This document shows positions 39,302 to 52,239 of a stretch of 64,000 nucleotides of DNA, piece after piece. The stretch is from Dipetalonema caudispina (lineage: Eukaryota > Nematoda > Chromadorea > Rhabditida > Onchocercidae): the NCBI GenBank assembly GCA_013365325.1, contig JABVXV010000026.1, forward strand, positions 62,001 through 126,000. Reading direction: 5' to 3'. The position numbers were made by a program, and so were the translations under genes. The notes below the pieces were generated by a model that was not told where the DNA came from, made no database searches, and saw only the letters and a program-made list of their open reading frames with translations. The number at the start of each line of letters is the position of its first letter. Position 1 is the first letter of the stretch.

Positions 39302-42300
39302 AGTGAATGATGCTATACTTGCTGGCAACGAAACATTATGAGATTAGCCATAAACTGAAATAACATTTCGTTAGCTAAAAATGAAGGTAATTAATTTAGC
39401 TATATATTTCTCGATGACAGTGGTATATTTGCTACCTTTGTTCTGTACTGCTACTACTATTGCTATCCTACGAAGATTACTCTATATGAACATAAAATGT
39501 AATATATCAAATAGATGTGTGAATATGAAATATAAATAGATCTGAATATAAATATATGAACATTTAATACAAGGATTAAATACGAACATGAACTAATTCT
39601 TCATGCAAGATCTCGAAGTTATATGCTAATTTAGTCACAAGCAATACCGAATGAAGCTGGAATAATTAACAATTATATTTTCATGCTCATATCTGATTCT
39701 TTCAATAAATTCACGTTCATACTAAAAATTTAATTATTTTACCATCGTATATAACCTACTTCATTTTCAGTAACTGAAATGATTATTTTTTCTGGGAAAA
39801 TGAAGGAACGGGAAAGAGAACACTGTAGGGTATTGATACATTTGTGAGATCTTTTCATATCCCTTCCTAAAAAACTTGTCAAATTTTTAAACCGGAATCC
39901 TGTGAATATTTTCAAGAATTCAAGAAGTTCTTACACGATTAACTATAGAGACATTCATGAAACACTGCTTCATTTGATTGGAACAATGGATCAAAAGATG
40001 GATAGAACAAGTACATGAAAAAAAGCGACAATAGAAAGATTCATAAGAATGGGAGAACCTGCATAAGACGATTTGTTTGTCTATTCTTATTTTTTATTTC
40101 TCAAAATTCATCCATTGTTGATTATTTTTACATATGAATAATGAGAAATCGCCTGATGAATTATCTATTCATTATTTTCCATTGAATCAATGGCCAAACA
40201 TTTTTCTTCAAATTATCATCTTACCATTTCTTCTCATTCACTTAGCAGATGTCTAACAAAATAGTATCATGCAAGGCAAAATTGCGAATGTGCAACTTCA
40301 GGGAGATTCTTCCAAACATCCCCAATTACTTGAAACAGAAAACTCCCGGAAAAAATGGAATCGAATCAAATAATTAGTCCACCGGAACGGAAACATTTAC
40401 ATTAATCCGATTGTGCCTGTTTCGTTTGTCGTTGTGTTGAAAATTGCGTGTGAGGAGGGATTTGTGAGTGTGATAGTTACTAATGATAATGGTGATAACA
40501 ATGATAGTAATGACTTTTAGACAGCAGAGATTATTTGTAACGATGGAAGAGATGGTCATATAATGTTAGGAATAGTGATAATGAAATGTTCAATTCGAAT
40601 GATATTTAACTGGATTGTGCAGAGATAATAATAAGGATGATGTATGTATTAGTAAGGAGGAAGGTTTTTTAAAAGGGATAAAGTTGATATTATTGTTTAA
40701 TAGCACCAAATATCAGAATAATAAGGATAATTAAGGATGGGAATGATGGAATTCATGTGAAATGTCTGAGTAAGAACAGGAAACGGCCAATGATGCATAG
40801 AATGAGGGAATCAATAGCAGAACAGTAAATCAATAGTTCCTTTCTATCATTCTACCTGTTTAAGTGATGCAGAAATAGAAGTTATGAAATTTAATGAGGT
40901 GTACAAACAAAATGAGTAAATAGGAAACCGAATAGGTAAATATTCCGCAGCTGATAGTGAAGAGTTGCTGAGGAGTTTGTACTAAACAGTGATCAAATGG
41001 TAGTTCACTGCGGATAAAAGGAAACAGATTGTCGGTTTAAGATTATTCTTGAAAATTAGAAGGATGATTTTAGATCATCAGAAAGAAAGAAGGAATTTCA
41101 TTTCTCAATATATTTGTTATTTTGAATTGAAAATTCAGCATTGATTTTTGATCGTAATGGAAGAAAAATGCATATTTTCATGGCCTGATATAGTTGGTAA
41201 TAGGAAAACGAAAAGTTGTAAAATAAAATCCGGATAATTGCCTATTTGTTTTGCAAACTAGTTGATTTATTGATTGATCGACTGATTGGTTACTTATGTA
41301 GCATGTAAATAGGCAAATGCATTAATCACTGGGGTATTGTTTGGAAATAGTCCCATTTCGTGATAAGAATAATTACTTATTTGTTTTGTAAAATTGTTGG
41401 TTGATTGCTTATTGATGTAATAAATGTGAAATAATTATATTAGGCAATACGTATGTGGGCACTACTTTCGGATTTGCAAAGTTCGTTTTTAAATAAGATT
41501 AAGCATACTTCTTCATGGCATTTGCAACAATTTATGATCATAAACATACTCTGTTTATTGATTGCTAGGGAATGCTAAAAAACTTATATAATTTTTAGAA
41601 TTTTACATTAGTATTTAAATATACATTATTGATTATCTTCAATTTATTAAAAATTTTTATGCATTTTTTGTCGGCACTTTAATCTACCAATCAAAAAATC
41701 ATTTTCAATGTAAATTTTTTAGCAAAAAAGAAAAATTAGTTACAATCATATTTTAGATCTTCACAGCACGGGCCACAATGCTATCGACATCGTAAACTTA
41801 AAATGCTTAAAGTTGAATCACAACATTACTTAATAACACGGTATTTTTCTTCCTAAAAATTAATGGTAGCATTCACTGTACAGGTAATTTTACGGTAAGC
41901 AAAAGAAGGGATAGGGAAGTGATATCCATCTGAAATTTAAAAATTAGGAGTTGAAAATTGTATATTAGTAGGTAAAATTAATGAATCAAAGTTATGCAAT
42001 AAACTAAAAAAAGAAGGGATGAGCAGCGGGAAGAAAAACTTTGAATGGTGAATTACTGCAAAACCGCATGAAAGTAATTAATAAAGCTAACGGCTCAGTG
42101 TTTAATTGTTTGTTTCTTATAAAAAAGCCAGGAAAAGACAAATTTGTTAATATTTTCCATTCGTGTTAACATTTTTTGGGATTAATCAATGGAAACCATT
42201 ATAATCTTTTTTTCACTATAATTATCGTTCAAAATTAATGCTTTCAATTTTCTGTTTACCTGATGTAATGGATTTCCACACATCCTGCGCCATGCCATAG

Positions 42301-43088
42301 AAGATGACGCTACCATTGATTTGCATATATATATATTTGATGTTACTATTTTATTCTTTAACTTTTATAAACGTGATAATATGATTATTTTTCCACATAG
42401 TAGAACGACGAACATTCTAAATGGAATAAGTCAAATTCCATCCAATTCCAGATTATATGCTTATTAAATGCCATTTAATTTCAGGATAGATTTCATTTAG
42501 TTAAAAAAAAGCAGGTGAAAGTTCGGAGATTCAATGATAAACGAAATGATAAGGAAGGACTCAATTTATAAAAAGGAAGAAATTAAATAGGCAAATTTTT
42601 TATTTAAAGTTCAAATGCTGCTAAGTAATCGTCGCCAAAAAAAAAACTTCGATGAATCTTTAATAATAAAACGAAACATTCATCCCCGAAAAACAACCAA
42701 TAAATACAAAATTAGAACTTATTTTTAACAAGTTCCATTCGATTTAATTAATCTTCAATTTAAAAATAAAAAATAAATGAGGAAAAAAATGTTGCGCCAT
42801 GAAGTGTTGCATCATGCACCAAAATGAATAATAGCAAACAATAAGAAAACAAAAGTAGCTTTAAGGATATCGACTTTTTATTTAACTTAAAATTGCATTA
42901 AATTTATGATAAGGAAATTCAGCAAATGTAAATTATGTTCTGTCATTACGCGTCGTAAATTGTAATTTCCAAGATATAATAATAATTTTACCATAAAATT
43001 ATGGAAATCATTTGGCAAATTTGCCCTAATTTTGAACATTACAAAAATGAATGATTTTCACACTTCTGTCCATTCATTTTATCTGTAA

Positions 43089-43106
43089 TTTTTTTTTTTT
43101 TTTTTT
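43089..43106. repeat. Poly-T tract
   Basis: A run of about 18 T, about 0.7 kb upstream of the sfxn-5 start. Confidence 0.85.
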
Positions 43107-43262
43107 GTTTTTTGAAATATGGAAAAAGATGAACAGAAAACTAAAACGATTCTTATCTGTACTTATTGTTATGGTAATTTCTCAAAGGACAATTTTTAGA
43201 AAGCACAATATTTTTGCTTAATTTGTCATTGATTGATTATTTTTGATCTAAAGACCATTTCC

Positions 43263-43285
43263 TTATATATATATATATATATATT
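43263..43285. repeat. TA dinucleotide microsatellite
   Basis: About eleven TA units, about 0.5 kb upstream of the sfxn-5 start. Confidence 0.85.
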
Positions 43286-43791
43286 CTTATTCCTTCATCT
43301 ATTTCTTCTTTCTTCTCCGATTTAATTGCACAATTTAATACGGAATCATTACACCGATCATTTCAAATACCTTACTTTGTGCTAAAATATTTAAATTTTG
43401 TAAATTCCTAAATTTACAGTATTCAATACATATGCATGAGGGGTAGCTATCTTTTTTCCTTTTTTGTCTTGTTTTGAAGATTTCAAAGTAATCCATCGTT
43501 GCCGTACGTGAACTATAACCCTAAAACACTTGAATACTTTTTTTTATTACACAACGTTCTCTATGGTGCAATTGATTTGTGATGCGTTTTGTTTACAATT
43601 CAGTCAAATGGAATTCACAAGGACGATGCCTTCATTTCCTTCTTCCATTATTCAATACAATTATTTCTCTGTCCCATCATTCACTTTTTCTGGCAATTTT
43701 TCAATTTCATCAAAATTAAAAACTTTTTGGCTAAACTTAAATTCCCAATTAAATTTTCAATGGGAGATGATACTTTTTTTCCAGGAGGCAT

Positions 43792-46700
43792 ATGATGGAG
43801 AAAATATTTGGTTACGAGAAATTCCCAAAATTTTGCTTAAATAAGCCTCGATTCCCACAAGATACATTTTTCGGACGTTACCTACACTTTTTGGATGTTA
43901 TTGATCCAAGGACATTGTTTGTCACCGAGGTGAAATGTAAATTAGATGGGTTATTGATCAAACTTTTATGATAACTGACAAAATTTATAATCAAAGTTAA
44001 AAGTATAATCATTTGATGCTGAAGAATTAACTGGACTTAAGTGCTTTCGTCGTTTCAGGAAAAACTTCGTAGCAGTATAGAATTGCTAAGTAATTATAAA
44101 GCTGGAAAGATCCGGTTGGTATCCGATCAACAGCTGTGGGAGGCACAAAAAATTAAATCAGCTATTTTACATCCCGATACCGGTGAAAAAATTCCTCCAC
44201 CTTTTCGAATGAGTGGATATGTACCATTTGGTTGGATAACGGTTATCATTTTGTATTTTTTCAAATTAAATCTTTAACTTTTGCATGCCGTTTTTTTTTC
44301 TTTCTCTTATCTGAGTAGGAATTCTTTTGATTTCATCTTCACCCGTTTGATACCATACTTTAAAATTAGATGTTTAAGATAAATTTTAGCAAAAGTTTAA
44401 TTGGAAAAAAGATGTGAAATTCATCAGATATACATTAGCAAAAACAAAACAAATATTTTAAATAATTTTTCCAAAGAACTTTAAGTGGTTTTGATTGCAA
44501 GGAAAATTATTAGTATGTAATACAAGTATGAGCAAAGGAAGAAATATTCTTAATAGTTCTGGGATAATTGGATGCTATAATTTGGGAAAAGTTTTTAGGG
44601 AAAAATATCTTCGGTGAAAGTATGACTTATTTTCTGGCGAAAAGAAATTTGTAGCAAATGGTGCTAGGAATTAAATATACGTAATAAATTATAAGGAAAA
44701 AATTTTTTGCAAAATATTATTTTTGATGCATATATTTCAGGTTACTGGTATGTTATTGCCAAATCCATCTTGGCTATCAATACTTTTCTGGCAGTGGCTT
44801 AATCAAACGCATAATGCCTTGGTCAATTATTCCAATCGTAACGCTACACAGGTTGCCTGTTTTAATAATTTCGAAAATTTCAATTTTTTTGGTTTGTCTC
44901 TCTATCTTTGTTTGCTTATCTAATAAAATTCCATAGTTTTTTCCAAGCCGACTGTCTTAATTTAAAAGCTTCAAAACAATCAAAAAAAGCAATAGTGATT
45001 TGCTATTCATTTCTAGAAGTTTCATTTTCAGGATCAATCATCATCACGATATGTGAGTGCTTATTGCGCAGCTGTTTCATCAGCTGGTGTTGTTGCTGCG
45101 GGTAAAATTTTCCAAAGCAGTTTGGGATTTAATTTCCATTTGTTTCTTAAACTTATAGAAGTTTCATTATGACTCTTCAGACATATTAAATTATAGATAC
45201 ATTTAGTGCACTAAAATTTGAAAATTTTCGAAAAAGCAAAAATATCATTTTTTATCATCGTAGTTCGGGAAATAAAAAAAGTAAGAAATAGAAAAAAATA
45301 GCAATAAAAATAAAGATTTTAAGCAAAACTTCTATCATTCAGGATTAACATCGTTAATTAAACGTGCTGAACAACTGAATCCTGTCAAATGTCTTATCAT
45401 TCAACGTTTTGTTCCGATGCCAGCCACATCACTTGCAAGTTCGCTTAATGTATTATGCATGCGATGGTGTGAATTGGAAAGTGGTATCAACGTGTATGAT
45501 TGTAATCAAAATATAATTGGTGTGTCGAAAATTGCTGCTAAAAAGGTTCAAATTGGCATTTAATATGAAAGAAGGAAAATGGATAATTTTAAAATTCAAA
45601 TCTCTCTCGAATTAAAAAAAGCATTAAATTTAAAAAATGGATAAGCAAATGCAGGGAAATGATTTTTTAATTCTAGACCTTAACGATGCAAATATTTAGT
45701 TCCTCCACTTTTTTTCTTTAATTTAATTTCTTTTTTCATTTTTTCTCCACTCGTCCACCCTTCATCTCTCAGTAAATACAAAACCATTTAGAAATCTTTT
45801 GTGGGAGTGTTTTTGTATTCTTGTTAAGGATGGTTTAGAATATCTTTTGAATTTTAATCAGCTTAATCCTACTAACCAGATCAAACTAATCCCCAATGAA
45901 TCTTTGTTCTTTATTTCATTCCTTTCAAATATTTTCCGACGTCTGAGATAATTCGAATTTTATTTTCTTAACTATCATTAATTCCGATTTAACAGTAAAA
46001 TTTTTATTTGCTGCATTGAATCATATTCAGCGGGAAATAGATTTGCTACAAAAAAAAACATTTCGCAGGAAAAAGGAAAAGGAATAAAAAGTAAACATTC
46101 GCCTCTAAAATTCTAATTGAAGATAAAACACACAGTTTTCTTAGAAGTACGCAAGAAGAAATTATTTCCTCAAAGTCTTTTTTTACAATCAGTTTATTTG
46201 ATCACAACTACTTGAGCAGAAATTTGATTGGAAGACTTCGGACGAATCTCTGATTTTCAAAATTACAGGCAGTAAAAGACACGACATTGACACGAGCATT
46301 CTTACCAGTACCATTATTAATGATACCTCCCTGTGTAATGCCATTTCTGGAAAGGTAGCTTATTATGATCAATGATTTATAAAAACGATAACTACTATTT
46401 TGTTCCACAAACACCTGTAGATTTCTGATTAGAAACAAAGGAAAAACTGCATGCTGACCTTTAATTTCCGATCAGATGACCTTTAACCTAACAACATTCA
46501 TAATTAATATCAAGTTCTATGCAGACATATTGAAGTATTACAGTCTTTCTTTGCAGAAGATATCAATGGGTTACCAAAAGTACCACACATCATATATTAA
46601 TCAGTGCCATAGTTTGCATACTTAGTTTTGCCTTCAGTTTACCCATATCCTTGGCAATCTTCCCACAAGTATCTCAAGTATGTCTATTATTTTAGTTCTA

Positions 46701-46885
46701 AAATTCCAATTAAAGAAAAAAGTTCGGAAAACAGAAATTCGTTTCGTCCATAAAACGGTATTAATCAACTACGCTTTCTACAAGCTAAAATTGACTACTT
46801 TTTTCAGATATCAAAGGATCATCTGGAACCGGAAATACAGAGAAACACAGCGGAAGAATATCTTTTTTATAATCGTGGTTTGTGA
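43792..46885 (+). CDS. sfxn-5: Sideroflexin-5-type mitochondrial carrier
   Basis: Exons: 43792-43929, 44059-44241, 44741-44851, 45032-45101, 45343-45545, 46269-46354, 46557-46677, 46808-46885; 990 nt, 329 aa, a typical sideroflexin length. Sideroflexins are inner-mitochondrial-membrane amino-acid transporters; SFXN1 and relatives carry serine for one-carbon metabolism, while SFXN5 has been linked to citrate. The family signature HPDTGEKI is at residues 84-91, followed by [11 protein letters not shown] and [19 protein letters not shown]. Then come LLSNPxx-like loops, [13 protein letters not shown], the helix [17 protein letters not shown], and a C-terminus LFYNRGL matching VVYNKGL of human SFXN5. 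The PFRMSGYxPFG wording and the GVSKIAAK segment place it with SFXN5 rather than SFXN1-3. The first of two adjacent ATGs was taken as the start. Splice sites are standard apart from a GTTATC donor at 44242. Confidence 0.95.
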
Positions 46886-48519
46886 TCATGATACCAATCA
46901 AATCACAATTGCAACGATGTCAAGATTTGTGCTAATTGTGAATACATCCTTTTATCAGACAAAAAGAAAAAGCAATAAATATGAATTACCAAATCCAAGC
47001 GGTAACTTATCTTAATCATATCCGAAATATCATCACCAAAATCTGTAATCTTGGATGTTTCGTCGAAAAAAAAGAACCTCCAAAATCTGATGACTTTTAT
47101 ATCCTAGGACAAGAAGGTTACAAAAACACACGACGTGTTTTGTTGGAACGAATGGCATGAAATACGTAAATATAAAATATGTCATACAATACGTGAAGTG
47201 ATTCACAAACATAATAATCTAATGTATTCCAGGTAAAAATGAATAAGATTAAGAGCGCTAGTCTCGTTTCCTTTCGTTCTCCTTCATTTTGCTTTTCAAA
47301 ACATTGAAATTTCCAAAACACTCGGAATTCCCAGACATTCGGGAACCTCAAGACTTGCAATAACCAGCCGTCCTGCAGAAACTGGCGCTTCATGACCCGG
47401 TCATGAAACACCTACTCGTCCCACGGAACTACTTAATCTTCCACACAGCTATATATTTATTCAGGATAGCCGTCTCAAATATTCGAATGCCATATCATGC
47501 ATGGAATACTCATACCTGTTGAGCTTTATTACAATTTTTGATTGTCATCATCGACGGTTTACAATCCACAGCTCTTACGATAGGAATTGAACCAACAATT
47601 CTCTGAGCGATGAACATCCAAGACAACACCGCTCAGCCATTACAACCAGGAATGACCTCTTAGAAATAAAACTAAAGCTTAAATGTTATTTTGAATATCT
47701 CTCTTATCCTTCATTCTCGTTCTCTTCAAATTTCATTCCTGTTATCTTTTGCAAAATCCAACCTCACTCCAAATTGTTCTTTGACCATTTGACAAGTGAA
47801 AAATGGAAGAAGCACTCATGTCTTATTTAAATTCCTACGACTACAACCACATAGTGGAAGTATCTTCGTATTTACACTGACAACGTTCCACATATTCATT
47901 TTTCGTAAAAGGTATTAGGGATAGTATACATTACCTACGATATAATATTCCAAATATCTTTCATAATATCCCGAATACTTCCTATCCCTTATCATTATAG
48001 AATGATAGAAAATTCCGTTGAACACATTTATTTCGGAATATTCAAAATAAAACGATGCCGCCAAACAACCAAAACTGTGATGTAAGATAAAAAGAATTAT
48101 ATGCACTCTCGTTGCCATGTATAATCATTTTACGCACAAATATTATGTCATAAAAACTGAAACAGTAAAAATGGGGTAGATGACATATCAAGCTTGAGTT
48201 CACTCATATGAAGCAATGTTGAATCTTCGATTTTCAGTCGCTTACCAGAAAGATTGAACAAAATGTTTCTTATTTCTCAGTCATGTATTCCATTTGTCCA
48301 TTATCCAGCTTTCCCTGCAGAAAAAAAAAAAACCAAGAAATGAAGATCTTCCACCATACAGAAGCTAAGTTATTTCCGTGTAACTTTCAAATATGTTTAA
48401 TTTATTACAACTCAATCAGAAGAAAGCATCGAAGAAAAAATATTAAAGACAATGTAAAAACCACTTAAATTTTGAGAATTTTTATAAATAAACGAAAATA
48501 ATCACTTATGTATCGAAAT
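46886..48519. other. Spacer between convergent sfxn-5 and U2A' genes
   Basis: About 1.6 kb between two genes that point toward each other. It holds a tRNA-like minus-strand segment described separately and otherwise no supported feature. Small ORFs at 47118-47411 and 47915-48118 on the minus strand have no coding character. Confidence 0.45.
47570..47648 (-). ncRNA. tRNA-like element or tRNA pseudogene
   Basis: On the minus strand an A-box TGGCTGAGCGGT (complement of 47628-47639) and a B-box GGTTCAATTCC (complement of 47583-47593) stand in the right order and about 35 bases apart, as in a tRNA gene. The acceptor arms and T stem do not pair well and I cannot place an anticodon arm. It therefore looks like a tRNA pseudogene or the head of a tRNA-derived SINE rather than a working tRNA. 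Confidence 0.35.
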
Positions 48520-50604
48520 TTAATTTTTTAACATACTCCCAACATGCATTATGAATTTAATCATTAATTTTACTTCCTGAGGTGGTCGTGCTACTGGAGA
48601 TTGTACATCATCGTTAACATCACCACCAAGAGGGCTTGCTACCGGTGAATGGACATCATCGTCTTGATCTTCCTGTTCCGCGACAAATCCGTTACTTTCT
48701 TTTGCACTACAAATGAAACAATTTCAAAAACTTGAAAATTTGCTATACAGAGGAATGTCCACAGATTTTCTAAAAGTTGAAAGTTCAATTATTTATGAAC
48801 TCACCTCTTTTCAGTATTTTCTGTTACATTAGCAATACTTCCACGATTCCAACCACTTTCCGGAATTCGTCCGCTTTGTAAAATTGCTTGCAATCGTTCC
48901 ACTTCAGCAAGGCTTGAAGCAGATGCAATTGCTTCCTCAAAAGATATAAAGTTATATTACGTTTATTAAAAATATCTGATTTCGTCCTGCTTTTTTCAGC
49001 TTTTAATCTTTAAAAGGCTATCCCTCATATTCCATCCCTAGTTATCCGTAGGAATTTGAAATTTGAAAAAAAAATTCTTGAAAAGTGATTTACTATTTCA
49101 AAACTTCAACAACTTACTCTTACTATTCCAGCATTTCTAAACACCTGCAGAAGTCTCGATTTCAGCAAAAAATGCATCTTTTCTACTCCGTGCAACATCA
49201 AAACTCCCAGAAAATTGCTGGATAATTTAAAAATTACCTCAATTTTTTTGACATCCTCCATACGCAAATTTCTTGCTTGCCCATCTTCTTCGTCATCAGG
49301 CATGGCCTTCGATTTTTTCACAACTTCATCCCTGAATTTCTGTCCTTTTTTACCCTTGAACAAGGTGTCTGCTTGTTTCCTTTCCTGAAAAAAATATCGC
49401 GCATGGCTTCTCTCACATGACTTATATATATCCATTCATCCGAATTCCTCGTTATAATCGAAATATATATATATATATATACATATATTTTCTTCATATA
49501 CTGTTATCAGGTGCATTCTCTAAAACGAATGAAGGATAGACTTACCGCAAGACGAACCCGCTTAAAGTCGAGGACACGCACTGATGGTACCTTGTATATT
49601 ACGTAAAGACGATATTGCGGTTTGTGAGTTACTGGGTTTCCTATCAATCTGAAAAAATCGGTATGCATTTTCTAATGGAATGGAAATAGTACCTAAAATC
49701 TTTTTAAAAACAAGAAATATGCGAATAGGAAACTTACGTCAGATATTCCAATTTTGGACAGGTTGCTAGGGGATCGATATCACCCAATTCACATAAATTA
49801 TTATTCGTCAACGCCAGAATCTTTAGTGATGGCAACGCTTCGCCAATGTTCGGCATTATTTGTCTGTAAGATGAATGGTGTTATCAGAAGATATAATCAG
49901 TTTAGCTCAAAAAACCAATGAACCGGAAAATTCGATATTTAAATTTAAATTCAATTTAGTATATTTTAAATAGATTTAATCCAAAATGGCTTACTGCACG
50001 CGATTATTGTGCATTAGAAGGGTGCTAAGTCGTCTCAATAAAGGGATATTCTCCAGCTTTCTGATATCGTTATCAGTTAAATCAATCGTATCAAACTGGT
50101 CCTGAAAAGTTCCAATGAAAGCCGAGTGAAACATCAAAGACATTTAACCAATGCAAATTTGAAATACTGAAAAAACTCCACTATCAAAAGACTTCGGCTC
50201 CTATAGCAAAATATTAAGTCAAGAAAAAACTGAAAATCAAGCGCCAAATCAAAAACATGGTATTAGATCCTCGGATACCACACAAAATCTTTGATTTTTC
50301 TGCGTCCTCTTCTTCCTACATTCTATTTGTAACAGTTCAAAAAATTTTTAACAAATTTTTAAAGCAAAAGAGCGCTTAGATGGATCAACCTTGATGATTA
50401 TCAAAAGACATTAGAAGAATTCTGTGAAAATTAACAAATAAGTTAAAAACTGAACACGAAAATCCTCAAAAAAGGATTAACCTTCGTAATGCCGAGATTC
50501 TCCAGCACAGGAATTTTGCAGGCTCGTAAGCTTAACTCTCGATCGCGAACTGTATTAAGATATTGAAGCGAGTCATTAATCAACTCAACCGTCAAGCGAA
50601 CCAT
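48520..50604 (-). CDS. mog-2: U2 snRNP A' (leucine-rich repeat splicing protein)
   Basis: Exons: 50482-50604, 49995-50101, 49738-49863, 49546-49648, 49238-49384, 48805-48935, 48520-48706; 924 nt, 307 aa. U2A' binds U2 snRNA with U2B'' and helps branch-site recognition; the C. elegans ortholog is mog-2. The N-terminus MVRLTVELIN, then VRDRELSLRACKIPVLENLG, lines up with the human protein. Leucine-rich repeats follow: DNDIRKLENIPLLRRLSTLL, LTNNNLCELGDIDPLATC and LIGNPVTHKPQYRLYVIY. The LRR cap is VPSVRVLDFKRVRLAER and then FKGKKGQKF. The conserved tail motif EAIASASSLAEVERLQAIL is intact. The C-terminus is longer than the human 255 aa and ends in an acidic stretch with two near-copies, DDVHSPVASP and DDVQSPVARP. 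The exon at 48805-48935 needs a GAG acceptor. The last about 20 residues before the TAA may be less conserved. Confidence 0.94.
49462..49481. repeat. AT microsatellite in a U2A' intron
   Basis: About ten AT units in the intron between the exons at 49546-49648 and 49238-49384. Confidence 0.85.
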
Positions 50605-52239
50605 TCCAACGATAAAGCTGAAAAAAATTATGGATCACTTATGTAACAATCAGAAAAATACAAATGATAATGGATTAAATGTTATATCACATTTTTATCA
50701 TGAAACGAAAAGCACTTATCCGGAATGCCACAGATGAAAAACGTTCACTTTCCAGCCCAAATTGATAGTTTTCAGAATGATACTCAAGGTTCCAATACAC
50801 TGTTGAAAGAATGCCCAGCGCCGTTATACTAACTTCTCAACTTCGGATTAGCGCCTCGAGTTCCGACACTAATTGTCTCAATCTCCAGAACTAGTGGCTT
50901 CCACTATGACCCTTCACTAAATCGGTGCGCTATTGGTTTAGCGGTTTTTTTATCCTCATAGATATCATTCGACATTACGTGAAATGTTTTTTGATATCAT
51001 TGAAATCAACAATATATCTCAACTCCTTATACTTCCGTTTCCCCACCTTCATCATGATCAGGTCTCGCTGTTATAGATCACCGGTATATTCTTCTTCGAA
51101 ATTAAGATTAAAATAAATAAAAAAACGAATGTTGCAAAAAAGCCCTCGCTTTAAATTTAAATAAAAGATATGCAAAAGTATGCCATTAAGCATTTGATGA
51201 AACAATCAAAAAAATCTTCCTTCTTGAACAGAACTCTTGAGATATAAAATTTTATTCATGAAAAAAAAAAGATAAGTATCATAGCATCAATTGTTTAACT
51301 AGTTTACATCATTTTTTTTGAATAATCATCCATCAGTCCAACGTCTTCTATCGGAACACAAAAAGTATTTCAACCTTTCGATCTTTGGGACACTCATTGA
51401 AGTGAAACGACTTATAACATGTCATACTATTAACCTATATTGTGATGGATATTGTATTGACTGCCCTATTTATAAAATATTATATGTAGCCCTAATCCCT
51501 CTAATCCCTTTATTAAACGGTAACCGATTGATAATACTGATTAAGCTATCAACTATATTCCTAAGAAAAAAAATACATACAGTAGGATACGATAAAACAG
51601 GAAAAAACATCGGAATATAATGTTAATCTTTACAACCCTATCTCATCAAACGGTACTCGATCGAAACCGCTGATTAAACAATCAGTTATAAAAACAGTAA
51701 AATGATATAAGAACAAAACAGGAATGATACATGAACTTTTTCTCCAAGTATATTCGACAATTTCCATATCGAATGTACTTGGAGAAAAAGTGTAATCAAA
51801 TCATAACTGCCATTAGCTTCTCCCCGCTGTTTTTTACAGAACTGAAGATATTAACCCATGAATCACATATAAGCATTAGAAGCCACCGCGCTAAATAATC
51901 CAACAGTCTTTGGGAACTAAAAATCAGAAAAATCTAATCGCAAAAAAAGGGAAAAAAAATTAGGAATATTACATACAATCAATTATCTTTTAAATTTTCT
52001 TTATAGGTCATATATTCACGAAAAGTACAAACAGCAATATCATTAAATGAGTTTAAAATAATCTGTTAGAAAATCGCGGATATCTTTCAAATAGATCCTT
52101 AGTTTATTTCGTTAGCCATGTGAACTTCGCATTCTGATCGCTATAAATATAACGTTTATATATGTTTTACATGGTAAATAAGAATAGCCATACCATATAG
52201 GATGATATCCTATAAAACCATTGCTGCATTATAACAGCG
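50605..52239. other. Spacer between U2A' and TMEM222 genes
   Basis: About 1.6 kb between two minus-strand genes. It should hold the U2A' promoter at its left end and the TMEM222 3' UTR at its right end. The only structured element I see is the hairpin at 51735-51791. The 100-codon plus-strand ORF at 51318-51620 has no family resemblance and no splice context. Confidence 0.45.
51735..51791. repeat. Near-perfect hairpin, 23-bp arms, 11-nt loop
   Basis: The left arm 51735-51757 and right arm 51769-51791 are reverse complements at 22 of 23 positions with no bulge. The core is ACTTTTTCTCCAAGTA paired with TACTTGGAGAAAAAGT, and the loop is CAATTTCCATA. It is intergenic, and pairing stops abruptly at the outer ends. 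Arm and loop lengths are like a miRNA hairpin, but the lower stem expected of a primary miRNA is missing. It could equally be a recent fold-back duplication. Confidence 0.8.

Larger units (their letters stand above)
39302..43791. other. Intergenic region between divergent DOCK and sfxn-5 genes
   Basis: About 4.5 kb with no exon or RNA gene that I can support. It separates the starts of two genes transcribed away from each other, so it should carry both promoters. It contains simple repeats: a short AT run near 42327-42340, a T run at 43089-43106 and a TA microsatellite at 43263-43285. The overlapping plus-strand ORFs around 43530-43844 are random frames next to the true sfxn-5 start. Confidence 0.5.

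Noticed and set aside
51318..51620. 100-codon plus-strand ORF
   Set aside because: Hydrophobic AT-rich composition, no acceptor or donor, no recognisable family; likely chance.
51735..51791. Calling the hairpin a miRNA gene outright
   Set aside because: There is no lower stem beyond the arms, and the arms lack the small bulges typical of miRNA precursors. Without small-RNA reads it stays an inverted repeat.
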